Below are positions 23,384 to 34,755 of a DNA stretch of 64,000 bases, one piece after another. Positions within the stretch are counted from its first letter, which is position 1; every line of letters begins with the position of its first letter. Made by a program: the position numbers and the translations under genes. A model generated the notes under the pieces. It had not been told where the DNA came from. It searched no databases and worked only from the letters and a program-made list of their open reading frames with translations. Origin of the DNA: Pisaster brevispinus (taxonomy: Eukaryota; Echinodermata; Asteroidea; Forcipulatida; Asteriidae); contig JAMKCF010000002.1 of NCBI GenBank assembly GCA_023634235.1, positions 10,185,591-10,249,590 on the forward strand, written 5' to 3'.

Positions 23384-24165
23384 GTAAGTGTTTATCAGAA
23401 GACCTTCACTGCAGCCATCTTTGTTGGATTCCCTGGGGTCGATTTCACAAAGGTAGTCCTAACTTAGGACTAGTCCTAGGAGTTATTAAAAACTTAAGGC
23501 TAGTCCTAAGTTAGGACGACTAACTCGTCCTAACTCAAGATAAGACTAGTCTTAACTCTTTGTGAAATCCACCCCTGGCTCCACAATTACAGTCTTCTTC
23601 AATAAAGGAAGGGTTCACTGTTGGTAATTGTCAAAGACCAGTATGCTCACTTGGTGTATCCCAACATACGCATAACAGAACGAACCTGTGGAAATTCGGA
23701 AAAAGTTGTAAGGAAGAAATTCCACCCCTGTCGCCTTTTGAAGACCTTCGCTGTAGCCATCTTTGTTGGATTCCCTGATCCACAAACAGTCTTCTCCTTT
23801 AATGGCAAGGTCTACTTTTGGTAACTGTCACAGACCAGTATCCTCACTCACTTGGTGTATCCCAACATATGCATAAAATAACAAACCTGTGGAAATTTGG
23901 GCCCAATTGGTCATCAAAGTTGCAAGGAAGAAATACCACCCGTGTGAAGACCTTCACTGCAGCCATCTTTGTTGGATTTTCTGTATTCACAAACAGTGTT
24001 CTCCCAAGGCAGGGCATACTTTTGGTAATGTCAAAGAGCAGTATCCTCACTTGGTGTATCCCAACATATGCAATAACTCAACAAACCTGTGGAAATTTGG
24101 GCCCAGTCAGTCGTCGAATTTGCAAGGAAGAAAAAACAACTTTGTTACATAGAATTGCCTGCTTT
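23384..24165 (+). repeat. ~190-200-bp tandem array, about four partial copies
   Basis: Repeated landmarks are GAAGACCTTC-CTG-AGCCATC, TTTGTTGGATT, CTTGGTGTATCCCAACATA and ACCTGTGGAAATT-GG. Copies begin near 23384, 23630, 23830 and 24030. The first copy is interrupted by the element at 23432-23578. Confidence 0.8.
23432..23578. mobile_element. ~147-bp inverted-repeat element (CTAACTTAGGACTAGTCCTA), copy 1
   Basis: The ends are GGGGTCGATTTCACAAAG and the complement GTGGATTTCACAAAG. The interior is a series of AGTCCTAACTTAGGACTAG palindromes. It is nested inside the tandem array, so it inserted after the array formed. Near-identical to 32381-32528. Confidence 0.8.
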
Positions 24166-24173
24166 CAGATGTC

Positions 24174-24310
24174 TGAGAAAGGCTTCATGCCCTGAAGCCT
24201 TTCTCATGTTTAAATTTTGGTGTGAAAAATTACCTTTTTCTCTAAAGCTACATTACTTCAAAGGGGGACGTTTCTAACAATGTTAATAACAGCAGCTCTC
24301 CAGTGCTCTT
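24174..24310. repeat. Hairpin-headed repeat, copy 1
   Basis: Perfect 14-bp stem, TGAGAAAGGCTTCA-TGCCC-TGAAGCCTTTCTCA (24174-24206), followed by GGTGTGAAAAATTA, ACTTCAAAGGG and ACCAAGTAAGTT. The same order occurs at 61228-61380. Confidence 0.7.
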
Positions 24311-24477
24311 TACCAAGTAAGTTGTATGAGTAGGCCTAAATTACCAAAAGTACACCCTGCCTTTAACTGTGTTCGACTGATGGCCAATGCCAGTTGTAAC
24401 TTCTGAGGACCAGGCAAAATTATGCCCGAGTGGGTCCTAGCTGCATGGTTAGTTCTTGCTTTCCAAAGCTGTGTATA

Positions 24478-24683
24478 AAGGCCCATGTCACACGAGGCAA
24501 TTTACAGGCAACCAGTTCCAAGAAGAAAAGGCATTCACATTTGAATGTTCACATATTTTTCTTAGGGATCGTAAGACATTGTTTGGAAAATTACTCCTGT
24601 GCTACCAAAGTGGTCCGGTAGCATGCACTGCAGTTGGTTGCCTCCAAGTTGCCTGTAAAAGTTGCCTCATGTGACATGTCCCT
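24478..24683. mobile_element. ~206-bp inverted-repeat element (GTCACACGAGGCAATTTAC), copy 1
   Basis: The left end CCATGTCACACGAGGCAA is complementary to the right end TTGCCTCATGTGACATG. Almost identical to 57901-58116 over its full length. Confidence 0.8.
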
Positions 24684-25564
24684 AAAGCCCTTTTCACACG
24701 AAAAAAACCCCCCCAACATTCCTTGCGACGAATTTAACGAGCGCTGAAGTCATCCCACACCTGACCGCTTTCGCAAGCTTTCACACGACACCAAGTAAAA
24801 ATGTTCCACGTTCCATGAGACGAGAGTACAGACTTAGCTGGTTACCACTGAACTATAGAGTTTTTGTTCTTAAACAGCGCTAGTACCAGTTAAATGATGA
24901 CGTATGTCGCGTGTGCACAGTGTGTCGCGGTAAAAAATAAACCATGTAAACATTCTTCAAAATGGCTGACACTCACAAAGACGTTGGGGAGTCCATTCAT
25001 AATACTATGCCCGTAATATCCTCCAAAAAGACGACCGGCGAAGACATCAACCAAAGATAAGAGTAAGAAGGCCAAGAAATCTTGGTGCTATGAGGAAACG
25101 ATTGCCTTGATAAACATTATGGAGAAGGAAACCACCCAATCTAAAATGGATGGTTTGACCCAAAATGGCCATGTTTGGCGGGAAATCGCAGACGAGGTGG
25201 CAAATGGTCGCAACGGAGACCAGTGCCCTGTAACGGTGTGTAAACACACAAAGGTCGGCTCCCGAAGGTTCTTCACGCATGCCTGTTAATACTGCTTTCG
25301 CGAGGATTGTCGGTCAATAAACAACAGATCGTTTCACACGAAGATTTGACTAGATTCCTTGCGAAAAATTACGCTAGCGTAAGATTTTGTCGGAGGTCGG
25401 GACCTACTACAAAATTTCGCAAGGTTTGCGAAAATTTCGCAAGGAATGTAGGCGATGTAAAATATTACTGTCCTTTCACACGAAGCCCAAATTGTAATGT
25501 TTTACAAAAAATTGTAAAATTTCGCAAAGAATATTCGTTTTTTCCGTCGTGTGAAAAGGGCTTT
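24684..25564. mobile_element. 881-bp PIF/Harbinger-like DNA transposon remnant
   Basis: The 17-bp inverted ends are perfect: AAAGCCCTTTTCACACG at 24684 and its complement at 25548-25564. Subterminal CATTCCTTGCG and CGCAAGGAATG are also inverted. It holds one broken Myb/SANT-like ORF and no transposase. Harbinger elements carry such a Myb-like accessory gene, so that assignment is favoured. A clean 3-bp target duplication was not found. Confidence 0.7.
24962..25289 (+). pseudogene. Myb/SANT-like DNA-binding protein of a Harbinger-type element, frameshifted
   Basis: ATG at 24962 opens MADTHKDVGESIHNT and runs to a stop about 32 codons on. A +1 change of frame continues as KDKSKKAKKSWCYEETIALI and then VWREIADEVANGRNGDQCPV. 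The spacing of the W, I-I-E and VW-EIA-E motifs and the Q-C pair fits the Myb/SANT-like (Myb_DNA-bind_4) trihelix domain of PIF/Harbinger accessory proteins, which bind transposon ends. The expected final KWK helix is degraded to VCKHTK. It is a dead copy inside the inverted repeats. Confidence 0.6.
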
Positions 25565-28500
25565 AAAACCACATGCCTGCCTAACTCATAATGTTCATGG
25601 TTTCAATCTCAAGTCCCATACAAATGACAATGTTACAAGAAAACCTTAAAAATATGAAATACAGACCAGTGAAAAAAGCTGACAAACTAATAAAATGACA
25701 AGCTAGGCCAGTCACTTAAAAAGTAAAGGGCAAATATGCATGTCATCAAAAAGGATAAGACTATTTTTGTCTTTTCAGCCCTGGATTTCCATGAATTTTG
25801 CTGGCCTGAAAGTTTGTGTTACATCTTAAGAATGTTCTTCTTTTTAAAATATTTTCTAAAGAATGCGTTGGAGCTTTTATCTGACTCGAGTTATTGTAAT
25901 CAGAGTCACAAGAATTCGCAAACAAGGAGCATGACATGAAGCGACAGAATACATTTCGAAATGCGATATTTTGCAATTTGGTGTGTTTTGTCTGCAATGC
26001 ACTCTATCAGAATAGATGCCTTTAAAAGCCACAATTTCCCATGTTTTTTGTTTGTTCACCAACTATTTTATTATTGTTATTATTTATTATTATTTTGCTT
26101 ACAGATAAAGATTCATTTTTATTTAGTTTGTGTATTTTGTCTTGATTGAATTTATCGAAGTAGGAGCTTTTGTCAGTGCATCCATAACCATTAAGATTCC
26201 CCCCAAACCAAAAACGAAAAACAAATTCATCAAAAGCCTCCCAGCCTTTTAAAAAATCAACCCACAAGGAATTCCTTGAAAATCCCCAACTAAAATCCGG
26301 CATTTTTTTTTTCTCCAAAGGTCTTTTTCTTTTCATGTAAATGCTAATTGAGCACGTACAGAGAGGAAAATGAATGATGACAAAGATTACAGAGGCTTTT
26401 AAATCCTTCCCTCAAGACGCTGACATCTTCTGCAGTAAATCTTGAAAGCACCTGTCCATCTGAGTATGTCAGGAATTACATCCCATGGAAAGAAAAGCTC
26501 CGCCAAAATATTTATCAACTGTGTCAGGCAGACCCTGCGTGCAGTTAGTCTTTCTAATCAATGCTATCTTATGAAAGGAGATTTAAAACAATGTTTGAGA
26601 TAACAAAACAATATTTTATTGCATTTTGTTCAATTCAATTCATACTCACATTTATTTCCATACTACATGAACATTTCTAAACAATAACACATCACAAAAC
26701 AAACAACAAATAATAAATTGAATTAAAGAAGTAACCATAAATGCATTTTTTTACAAGGCAGAAAATTAAATAAGTATGGAGGCATCTTCTAGAAGCCTGG
26801 GCTTGTGGTGAGATGCCTGACAGACAGACAAACAGAACATAAGCAGGAACAAGAACGGACAGACAGACAGGTTGAACAAGACAGACATGATGAAAAAATT
26901 AAGTTAAGTAAAAAGAGAACATTTGCTGACCCACCATTTGAGAACAAGCACTGGGAGAGGAGAGCTCTATCAAAAGTGCTCTGACGATCTAAACTTTATC
27001 TTCTTGATGACTTAAACTCTTTTCAAAATTTGTATAATACCATGTTGGACAGGCCTTTCTGTGAGGTCACACAATAGGAAGTCCATTCTGCAAACAGAAA
27101 AGTGCGCAACATTTTTCCCATTTCAAAACAATGTACCTTCCTAAATGTTCACTCATGTGTATCTAATCAACCAGTTAGTTAGAAAATGTAAGCATTTTAA
27201 ACAATTGAACCATCATGACGCGTGCAAATATTGTCCAATCAGATGGGGGTACACATTCAGATGGAGTATACTATTTTGTATCTTCAAAAATTGCAAGCAA
27301 AAGGAATGGTACCAAATGCTGTCATTGCTCCAAGTTTTGTCTTACGGAATATAAGAGAAGGATACTTTTGTTGATGTTTAGCAAAAGACAAATATGGTTT
27401 TGATTTGAAGTTGAAAGCCTTTATAATCTTTTTGAAAACATCAATACTGTTCTAGAAGCATCAAGGAAGGAGGTTTTCCTTTTCTATGGGTTTCAATTTT
27501 CAATATATTTTTTTTATCATGTTCAGGTTCAAGTTTCAAACGGCCAAAAGAAGAAAAATAAAGAGTGACACACTCAAGAGAACTTTGTGTGTATCTAAAT
27601 GTGATAATAATAAAATATTGCATTGCAATGTTGGAGAATACCAAATGAAGAATCTCATAGAATAACCAAGGTTCGCCGACTTCTCTGAAATTTTCTCCCC
27701 CAGTCATGATGTTCATATAATCTGATTCATATGAATAAATCTCCTGAAAGTCCTTCAAAGATTCTATCATAAGTAGGTCAGCCCATCCCTGGCCCCAGCA
27801 TTCACAAAATGGACACCATGGACATTTGAATCTCCAATAGTCGCCTTTAGGCAATCTTTGGCGATTTCCAATTTTGTGGACATACTTTTATTGACTTTCT
27901 ACTCAGCGGGGCAATTGTGACGAAGGATGCTTACAACCATTACCTTCTTTATATAAGGTCGGCTTTCGGAGTCATTACTCAAAGTATGACTCTTCCTTTA
28001 ATCTACTTTCACAAAGCAAACCTCATTAAGATGGATGAGACCAATAGAGAAGATTATAGTATGATGCTTTGGCATTCAGTCTCCTTTTGAAATCAACCTC
28101 TCGGCATTAAAAGAAAAAAACCAAACCAGACAGCCAAATGGAAATCCGTCTGGGCTTTTTTATCATAAGTCACCGAGTAAGTTATATGACTTGAAAATTA
28201 GGCGCAGCTTTATTTTCAAAGTCAACATCTAATAGTGGCGTGGGGGAGGAGGAGCGTCGTGACGAGAGAATGCAACGAGGAGACGTTATACTGTCAAGTT
28301 TGGCGGGATACATAAATCTAATGTACAGATAAAATGGCTTTACTTTTAAATTTCATGATGTGTCGGTGGTAATGTGAGTATTAATGGAAATTTATTGACT
28401 GCTGTGAATAAATTCCAATTTGGTTTCAATGTTTTGCCCGTAAATCTTCCTGGTATAAGTATGTGAAACTGTCATGCTCCAGAGTTGAAATAAATTGTTG

Positions 28501-30080
28501 TTCTGTAAATGTTGTTAACAGCATGTAACAGTGAAGTAGACGGTGTTCATTTTTTTTAAAGGGCGGGTATGCCTTTGGTAAATGCTCCGAAAAATTAATG
28601 AACATAAAAAACTTACTCAGTCTTACTACTCCATTGGGAGTCAAAGTTGTGGAGCCAACAAACGGCAGGCTTGGGATCAAAATATGAGCATGAGCCACAC
28701 GTGGCTATTTTTGATCACCAAAACAGCTCAACAGCACGATGTGGTTGAAAATGTTAGTTACTTTGCAAGGGGTCTATCGATTTATCTATTGTTATTTTAG
28801 GGCTGTTAATCAGAGAGATTGCTCAGTTTGTTTGCACTTTCTATTCCCATACTGCATTATGTGTGCTTTGACGTTTTTGGTGATGTATGGTGGACACAAG
28901 GCACTATTTGGATTAGGTAAATTTATCTGATACCTAAACCAAACAGTGCACTCCTACAGTGTTCACAAACCCAAAGGCATGTGATTGGACAGAAGTTAGT
29001 CAGTGACCCTGTGGACCGTTCCATTATGCCCAAGGGGTTTCAAATACGCCCTTTGAGTTATTTGTTTTTAAGATGGCCTTTTACATTTGCACAGGTGTAA
29101 TGCAGTTCTGGTGTTTGTAAACTTGGGGTTAAGGTGTGTGTTCTCCGTAGTGTCAAAAAAAATCTATAATTCCCTGCGGCTGTAGCAAACAAAAACTCAA
29201 AAGGATATGAGCACCCCTCTACTGAACAATACATAACGCCCTTTCTTCAGTCAAATTGATGGACAATGGAAGAGTGGTACAAGCCAATTATGGAACATGG
29301 TGATTCTATTCTTGAAGAGGGGGGAGGGCAGGTGTGATTATCAGGCCTCTAAGAAGGTTTGTTCTGGCATTAGGGAGATGTTTCAAGAGGGGGTTTGGGT
29401 TAATACAGTGACTCAAGAATTGTTAGTTTAGCAAGCTGTCAAGGAGTTAGTCGGCTGTGTTGTGTAAATACCTGCTGGACTATCCAGGGGAAGATTGTCA
29501 GTCCATTTTACACATCGGATTGTAGCATGAAGTTTGGTACGTGTTAGTATTTTATATTTGTAAATATGTTTTTTTTTCATTTGTACGTGTAATGTAAAGA
29601 TTCGCTGACTTGGGATGGGTGGGCTGCGAGTCTTTTAGGGATGGGTTGGGGGGGGGGGGGGTGTTGGAGGGGATATTAAAAACTATTTGACTGGTTGCTT
29701 GGTGGCCATACTGATCTAGTGCCAATAATACGCAAGCAGGCCTTGGAAAAGTTTGTAAAGTTACGAAGTCAGCGCCTCAACTTAAAATAAACTCAAGGAA
29801 ATTGCTGTGGACAGCATTTCAATTTATTGTTCAACTCTGGATGCATTGTTCAACTCCGGAATTTCTCATGTTTCAAAGTTAACTTTTCCCTCCTACACCT
29901 GCCGCTTTTATGCACAGTTATTTTAGGAAAACCTTTGTGCATTCATTGTAAACGGGCTTATGAAAATGAACATGTTGCAAAGTTTAGGAATTTTAACTTT
30001 ATTTTCTAGATACAGGTGTTGTAAACTCCTTTACCAACCCAAGGCCAAGGGGGAATGCAAAAAGTGGTAATTACTAATGG
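25565..30080. other. Non-coding; short repeats only
   Basis: Contains a GACAAGCTA repeat fragment (25655-25725), a GACA-rich simple repeat (26819-26886) and a long G-run (29650-29663). The ORFs (for example 27441-27854) have no recognised domain or coding bias. Confidence 0.4.
26819..26886. repeat. GACA-rich simple repeat
   Basis: GACAGACAGACAAACAG and GACAGACAGACAGG, imperfect. Confidence 0.7.
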
Positions 30081-30287
30081 CCTGGGCCAAATTTCATAGA
30101 GCTGCTTAAGCACAAAAAGTAGCTAAGCACAACAAAATAATATATGCTTAAAAGATTACCAGCCAACCAAGTCACATGTACAATCTGTGACTGGCATCTT
30201 GCTTATATTTGTGCTCACCAGAGCAAATTGTTTGGGAATATTTTCTGTGTTAAAGCAGAGCTATAAAAAATTGAAATTGGGCCCTGG
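30081..30287. mobile_element. ~207-bp inverted-repeat element, copy 4 (complete)
   Basis: Begins CCTGGGCCAAATTTCATAGA GCTGCTTAAGCAC and ends AAATTGGGCCCTGG. Full length, orientation opposite to copy 1. Confidence 0.8.
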
Positions 30288-30329
30288 ACGTTTCAACCGC
30301 AGTAGAGTCTTTATGAGCCTCTGAGAAAG

Positions 30330-30411
30330 TAGTTTGCGATAATCGTAACCCTCCATCCTCCAGTCCTCCATCCTCCTGTAGGAGGATAGAAGGTTACGAT
30401 TATCGCAACTA
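30330..30411. mobile_element. 82-bp hairpin element with 9-bp flanking duplication, copy 2
   Basis: Arms TAGTTTGCGATAATCGTAAC and the complement TAGTTGCGATAATCGTAACC, with a CCTCCATCCTCC-type loop. Perfect CTGAGAAAG repeats flank it at 30321-30329 and 30412-30420, the pattern of a target-site duplication. Confidence 0.8.
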
Positions 30412-30830
30412 CTGAGAAAGAAGCAGGTAACTGAAGACTTGAACCATTGCGAGAGGATCAGTGGTTCTTTTTCTTACCACAGAACTGAAATTCACAGCAA
30501 TCTAGCAGTAAACAGTCGCCAGCAAAGAAAAAACCTTGTTTGCTCTTTTTGCCAAAGGACCTAGTAGTAGTACTAATTAAATCCACTCTCTCTACCCGCA
30601 TCTCAAGTAACAAATCCTTGAGTAATTCAAGAAACCTTTTTTGTCAGCGACCCTGAAATGGCGTAATGGAAGATGCCTTGGAGAGGGTCTTGAAGTAACA
30701 GGTGATAACATCACAGTGTGGTGTAAACGTTCACGTTTCTAGATATTGCTTTGCTCTTGACTTTTATTACACAGACTCTGATTAAAGGGATGACATTTTT
30801 TTTAAATTGATATTTTTATGAATTGTCATT

Positions 30831-31004
30831 CTGCTTTTAAGCAGAAAATATTTCTTACAACTTGCTTACCAAAAATAGGCAGGACACCAGTCATAAGTGG
30901 TACTTGTAAAATGGCATTTTGGTTGGTAACCTTATTTTGGTCAGCATAATATTGTTTGACTTTAGCTGTTTTGTGTGCTTAAGCTGCTCTATTAAATTGG
31001 GCCC
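30831..31004. mobile_element. ~207-bp inverted-repeat element, copy 5 (left end lost)
   Basis: Starts CTGCTTTTAAGCAG and ends CTTAAGCTGCTCTATTAAAT TGGGCCCC; the interior ACCAGTCATAAGTGGTAC is conserved. Confidence 0.75.
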
Positions 31005-31157
31005 CTTCGGACCAGGCAAAGGCAAGCAGTTTACTTAACAGTAAACAACCACAAGTTGTAATGATGTTTCACCTATAAAGTTGTTTTCACAAAAACCTTT
31101 TGATACGATAGTGCATGCGAGCATGTACAGCCTACACTTTGATCAGTCCAGCCCAGC

Positions 31158-31171
31158 CCCCCCCCCCCCCG
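31158..31171. repeat. Poly-C tract
   Basis: C14 run; the surrounding ORF is low complexity. Confidence 0.8.
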
Positions 31172-31689
31172 CCCCTGAGCCAATGACTCACAGCCCTCCA
31201 GGACAAGCAATCCTCTGTTTCCCCCACCCCTTCTCAGTTATCCTTTGCCCTCTCCCGCCTCCGCAGACGCCGTCCTTCCCCTGAAATCTGAGCAAATTCA
31301 CAGTTGAGTGCTCATCACTTTTGCGTGTCTACATCCAGGAAGAAATCTTACCAAGTTCAAAACCATATCGTCTGTTGTTGTCACCAAGCGATCCTGTCAG
31401 CACCAGTCAGAATCACATGGTTTTTTTTAGTAACAGCTCATTGCCTGCATACACACGCATGAATAACCCTAGTGCCTGGAGTTTTCCCCCCTGTGAAGTG
31501 AAACTAAATATTTTTTTAATTAAAATAAAATTGAAAGTCAGACTTTGCTCACTTTCTTGTGGGGTGTAATATTAGTATGGAAGCAAACGTCATTGACCCA
31601 GTACGACATGTATGATGTATTATTACAAAGAACAAGGATAGGGTTGCTTTTTACAATTATATTAAAGGTACCAACTACTGTCACTTCGT

Positions 31690-31905
31690 CATGAAGCTGC
31701 TTACAGGCGGTAAGCAAACTCTTGTACTCTCCTAGATCCAATCGTATACTCTCCTCGATCCGATCCACTATTAAGCTTAAGTAGTAGTCCCAGCCAATTT
31801 CCTACCCTCCGCCCAGGTAGTAGCTAATAAGCTGGACAGTTCTTTTCAGAACTAAGTAGTCTCCCGAAGTAGTCTCCCGATTTCCAAAATCTACTCCGCG
31901 GCAGT
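31690..31905 (-). repeat. Fragment of dispersed retroelement-like repeat (copy b)
   Basis: The reverse complement of about 31770-31905 matches 12950-13050 (AGAACTGTCC-GCTTATTAGC, ACTACCTGGGCGGAGGGTAG). AAGTAGTCTCCCGA is tandemly repeated at 31854-31880. Confidence 0.6.
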
Positions 31906-32035
31906 AGAATTAAAAGCAAGACCTAGTTCTCTAAGAACAAATCCACATAGCTAGTAGATATACTCAAATATATTGATACCTCACCATGCAAAGCCTAAAA
32001 AAGTACAAACTCTTGTACTTAACTTGAGATGTAAT

Positions 32036-32250
32036 TCCTCTGTAAGCCAGACCCACACACCTGACACAAACTGGCTCCACTGATTACCAGAAGTTAGTAG
32101 GATTTGCATTGAGCTAGTTTTTCTTTGATGATTTATGCAAGAAGAGTTTAATAATTGGACTTGGCTTTTACATAAATTCTTCAAAGACTCAAGATCTTCT
32201 CAGAATGATAAGTTTCTGTCATAAAAAAAAGTTTTGAAAAATGAAATATG
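32036..32250 (+). repeat. Dispersed repeat, copy 1 (partner at 59368-59570)
   Basis: Shares CTGTAAGCCA-(A/G)CCCAC, ACTGGCTCC, TTGAGCTAGTTTTTCTT and AAGTTTCTGTCATAA with the partner, in the same order. Both copies lie upstream of a CTTAGGACTAGTCC-type element. Confidence 0.7.
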
Positions 32251-32380
32251 GGTGACTTTTGATAAAATTGCACACAATGCATGCCTGAGCTTTGAAGCTG
32301 AAAACAACAAAATCTTTGGGCGCTCTGCAGATACGGGCATGTGATGAACTGACTTACCAGCAGGATAGCCATGCAGTGAG

Positions 32381-32528
32381 CCTGGGGTCGATTTCACAAA
32401 GATAGTCCTAACTTAGGACTAGTCCTAGGAGTTATTAAAAACTTAAGGCTAGTCCTAAGTTAGGACGAGTAACTCGTCCCTAACTCGAGATAAGACTAGT
32501 CTTAACTCTTTGTGAAATCCATCCCTGG
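32381..32528. mobile_element. ~148-bp inverted-repeat element (CTAACTTAGGACTAGTCCTA), copy 2
   Basis: Nearly identical to 23432-23578, including GGAGTTATTAAAAACTTAAG in the centre; differs by a few bases. Confidence 0.8.
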
Positions 32529-34100
32529 TCTTTCTGCAGGGCACAATTCGTACACAGCTCAATCTGCCAATGGACAAAAACACAAGATCTAGCATTTCTG
32601 GGAGATTGCACCGTATGGTTTCATCAACGGGGGCACGTGCCAGGATGTGATTTCTCCTTCTTTTTTTTCCCAGGAAATCGTTCCCCCCGAAAAAAAAGAA
32701 AACAAAAACAAAAACAAAACACCCCACATTTGATCGTTTGTTGTTGTTTTGTTTGTTTGTAATTAAGGTCAAAATTAATATGAAGAAAATACCATATAGA
32801 ATGCCCCAGATTGCAGAGATAAAGGCATTTTAAAACCAAATATAAATGCATATAAGTAGGCTTTGCACTGACAGTTCAGGATTTTTTTAACAGCCTATCA
32901 TATTCCTGACATCTCCAAACTTGTTCAGCTGTATTTTTTACATTTCTTGAATTCACGTGGTAGTTATGAGACAATTGGAAAAATTCTCAAATGACCACTG
33001 CAGTATCTTGTCTGCAAAATACACAAGGTCACCCTGTTTGTTATTAAGGTGGCATTTTGTTATCTAGCAGAAATATTTGTGAAAGCATTGAAGAAACAGT
33101 CATGGAGATTTGACTTGAATGCCTTCACTGTGGATTTGCATTGTTGCGTCACTCATTGTATGCTAGAACCTGTCAGCAAATTAGCATACCATTTGGAAAA
33201 CATAGAAGGGGAGCAATGCATTTTTCTTGACTTTGGTATAGTCTTTCAGATGGAAAATATTTGTCTGGGGGATCGGTACTGGTGCTGAAAACTATGAGTT
33301 AAGTCAAATCTTCTTGACTATTTTCTTTCTTTTTCATGTCCTTGTTTCATTGATATATTTGTCTGATTTGTCATGGTCAAATAAATAATAAGGTAAAGGG
33401 GCAAAGTCGAAAGACAGAAAACTAAGCAAATTTAAATTATACTACAGAAACTACAGAAAACTTGGGAGGGGGGTTGTTTGTTTCTATCTTTTTGATAATT
33501 TGCAAATCATGGATACAAGTTCTGAGTCTTTTGCTTGTCACAACCTCAAAGTAATCTTATCATGTATTTTATAAATGTCAGGAGAACTACACTCAAATTC
33601 ATAATCAGATTTTGTCGAACTTCTATCCTACAGGTTTATTTTTTCATGGTTCAATGAAGAGATATTCAGTCACGTTGAAAAGGCAAGCGTTGAACTGTTT
33701 TGACATGTTCATGACAGCGCCACAATTTATTAGGATCAAGAACTTCATGGTCAGGTTCAGTTACAATTTGCAGCATTTCTCGGTTTTGTTTTTCTAATTT
33801 TCACAGAAAGGGATATTCTGTAAAGTATAGAGTGACTTCAGTGAAAACACAATTGTTGACATTAGTTTCCTTATAAAACCTACCTTTTTTTTTCCCGATC
33901 CCAAAGTGCCCTTGTGTCCACTCAAGTGGATGGACATATTATACTGCCCATCAAAGTGGAAACTAAATACATTTCTGAAAAGTTCATTTTATGCTTGTTC
34001 AGTCGGCTCGTTTGAGTTGACACTTTTACAAAAATGGTCTGTTTGTGTTGAAACTGCAGCCAAAATACGTTCATGTAGAAGTCGGGAAGGCATGGCTTAA
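32529..34100. other. Non-coding, nothing recognised
   Basis: AT-rich; ORF 33049-33288 has no domain. Confidence 0.35.
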
Positions 34101-34109
34101 ATTGTACAC

Positions 34110-34385
34110 TGAACCGCAGGCCCAAGTCCAGTGATTATAGCATCGGGCCAGTAAACTCAGGACCGGAAATGTGCGGGGGTCTTGTGTTTTTGTTCAAAAA
34201 AGTTGACTTTGAGTCTGATAAATCTCTTTCAATTCTGTTGAGTATTGAAGAATAATTACCCACAATAGAAAATGAGATATTAAGTTATATCTTCTCTTAG
34301 TGGTTGTACTGTGTAGGTTTTTTTTCTCATTTAAGTTCTGGTCTTTTAACAATGAAATTCTGGTCTAGTGAACATTTTGAAATAC
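34110..34385. repeat. Dispersed repeat, partner of 4005-4320
   Basis: AGCATCGGGCCAGTAAACTC is the reverse complement of the 4245-4270 motif. Confidence 0.5.
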
Positions 34386-34409
34386 AAGCCCTCCTTTCTT
34401 GATGATTCC

Positions 34410-34427
34410 CCTCTCCCCCCCCCCCCC
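34410..34427. repeat. Poly-C tract
   Basis: C-run interrupted by one T. Confidence 0.8.
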
Positions 34428-34557
34428 AACAAAATATTATGTTGCAGCCATCGAAATAAACATATATGAATATTCATAATCCCTGTTGCATAAACCATTT
34501 GTTGTTTTCACTGAATCGGGACCACCAAACTTGATGAAGTTTTCACAACTTTGAGAA

Positions 34558-34755
34558 CCAGGTCCAAATTTCTTAGAGCTGCTTAAGCACAAAAACTAGC
34601 TGAGCACAACAAAATTATGCTTACCAAAATAAGATTACCAGCCAAACCCACATGACACATGTACAATTTGTGACTGGTATCCTGCTTATTTCTGCTGAGC
34701 AGACAATTGTTAAGCAATATTTTCTGCTTAAGCAGCTCTATGAAATTGGGCCCTG
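34558..34755. mobile_element. ~207-bp inverted-repeat element, copy 6 (complete)
   Basis: Both ends intact: AGAGCTGCTTAAGCACAAAA and CTTAAGCAGCTCTATGAAAT TGGGCCCTGG. Confidence 0.8.
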
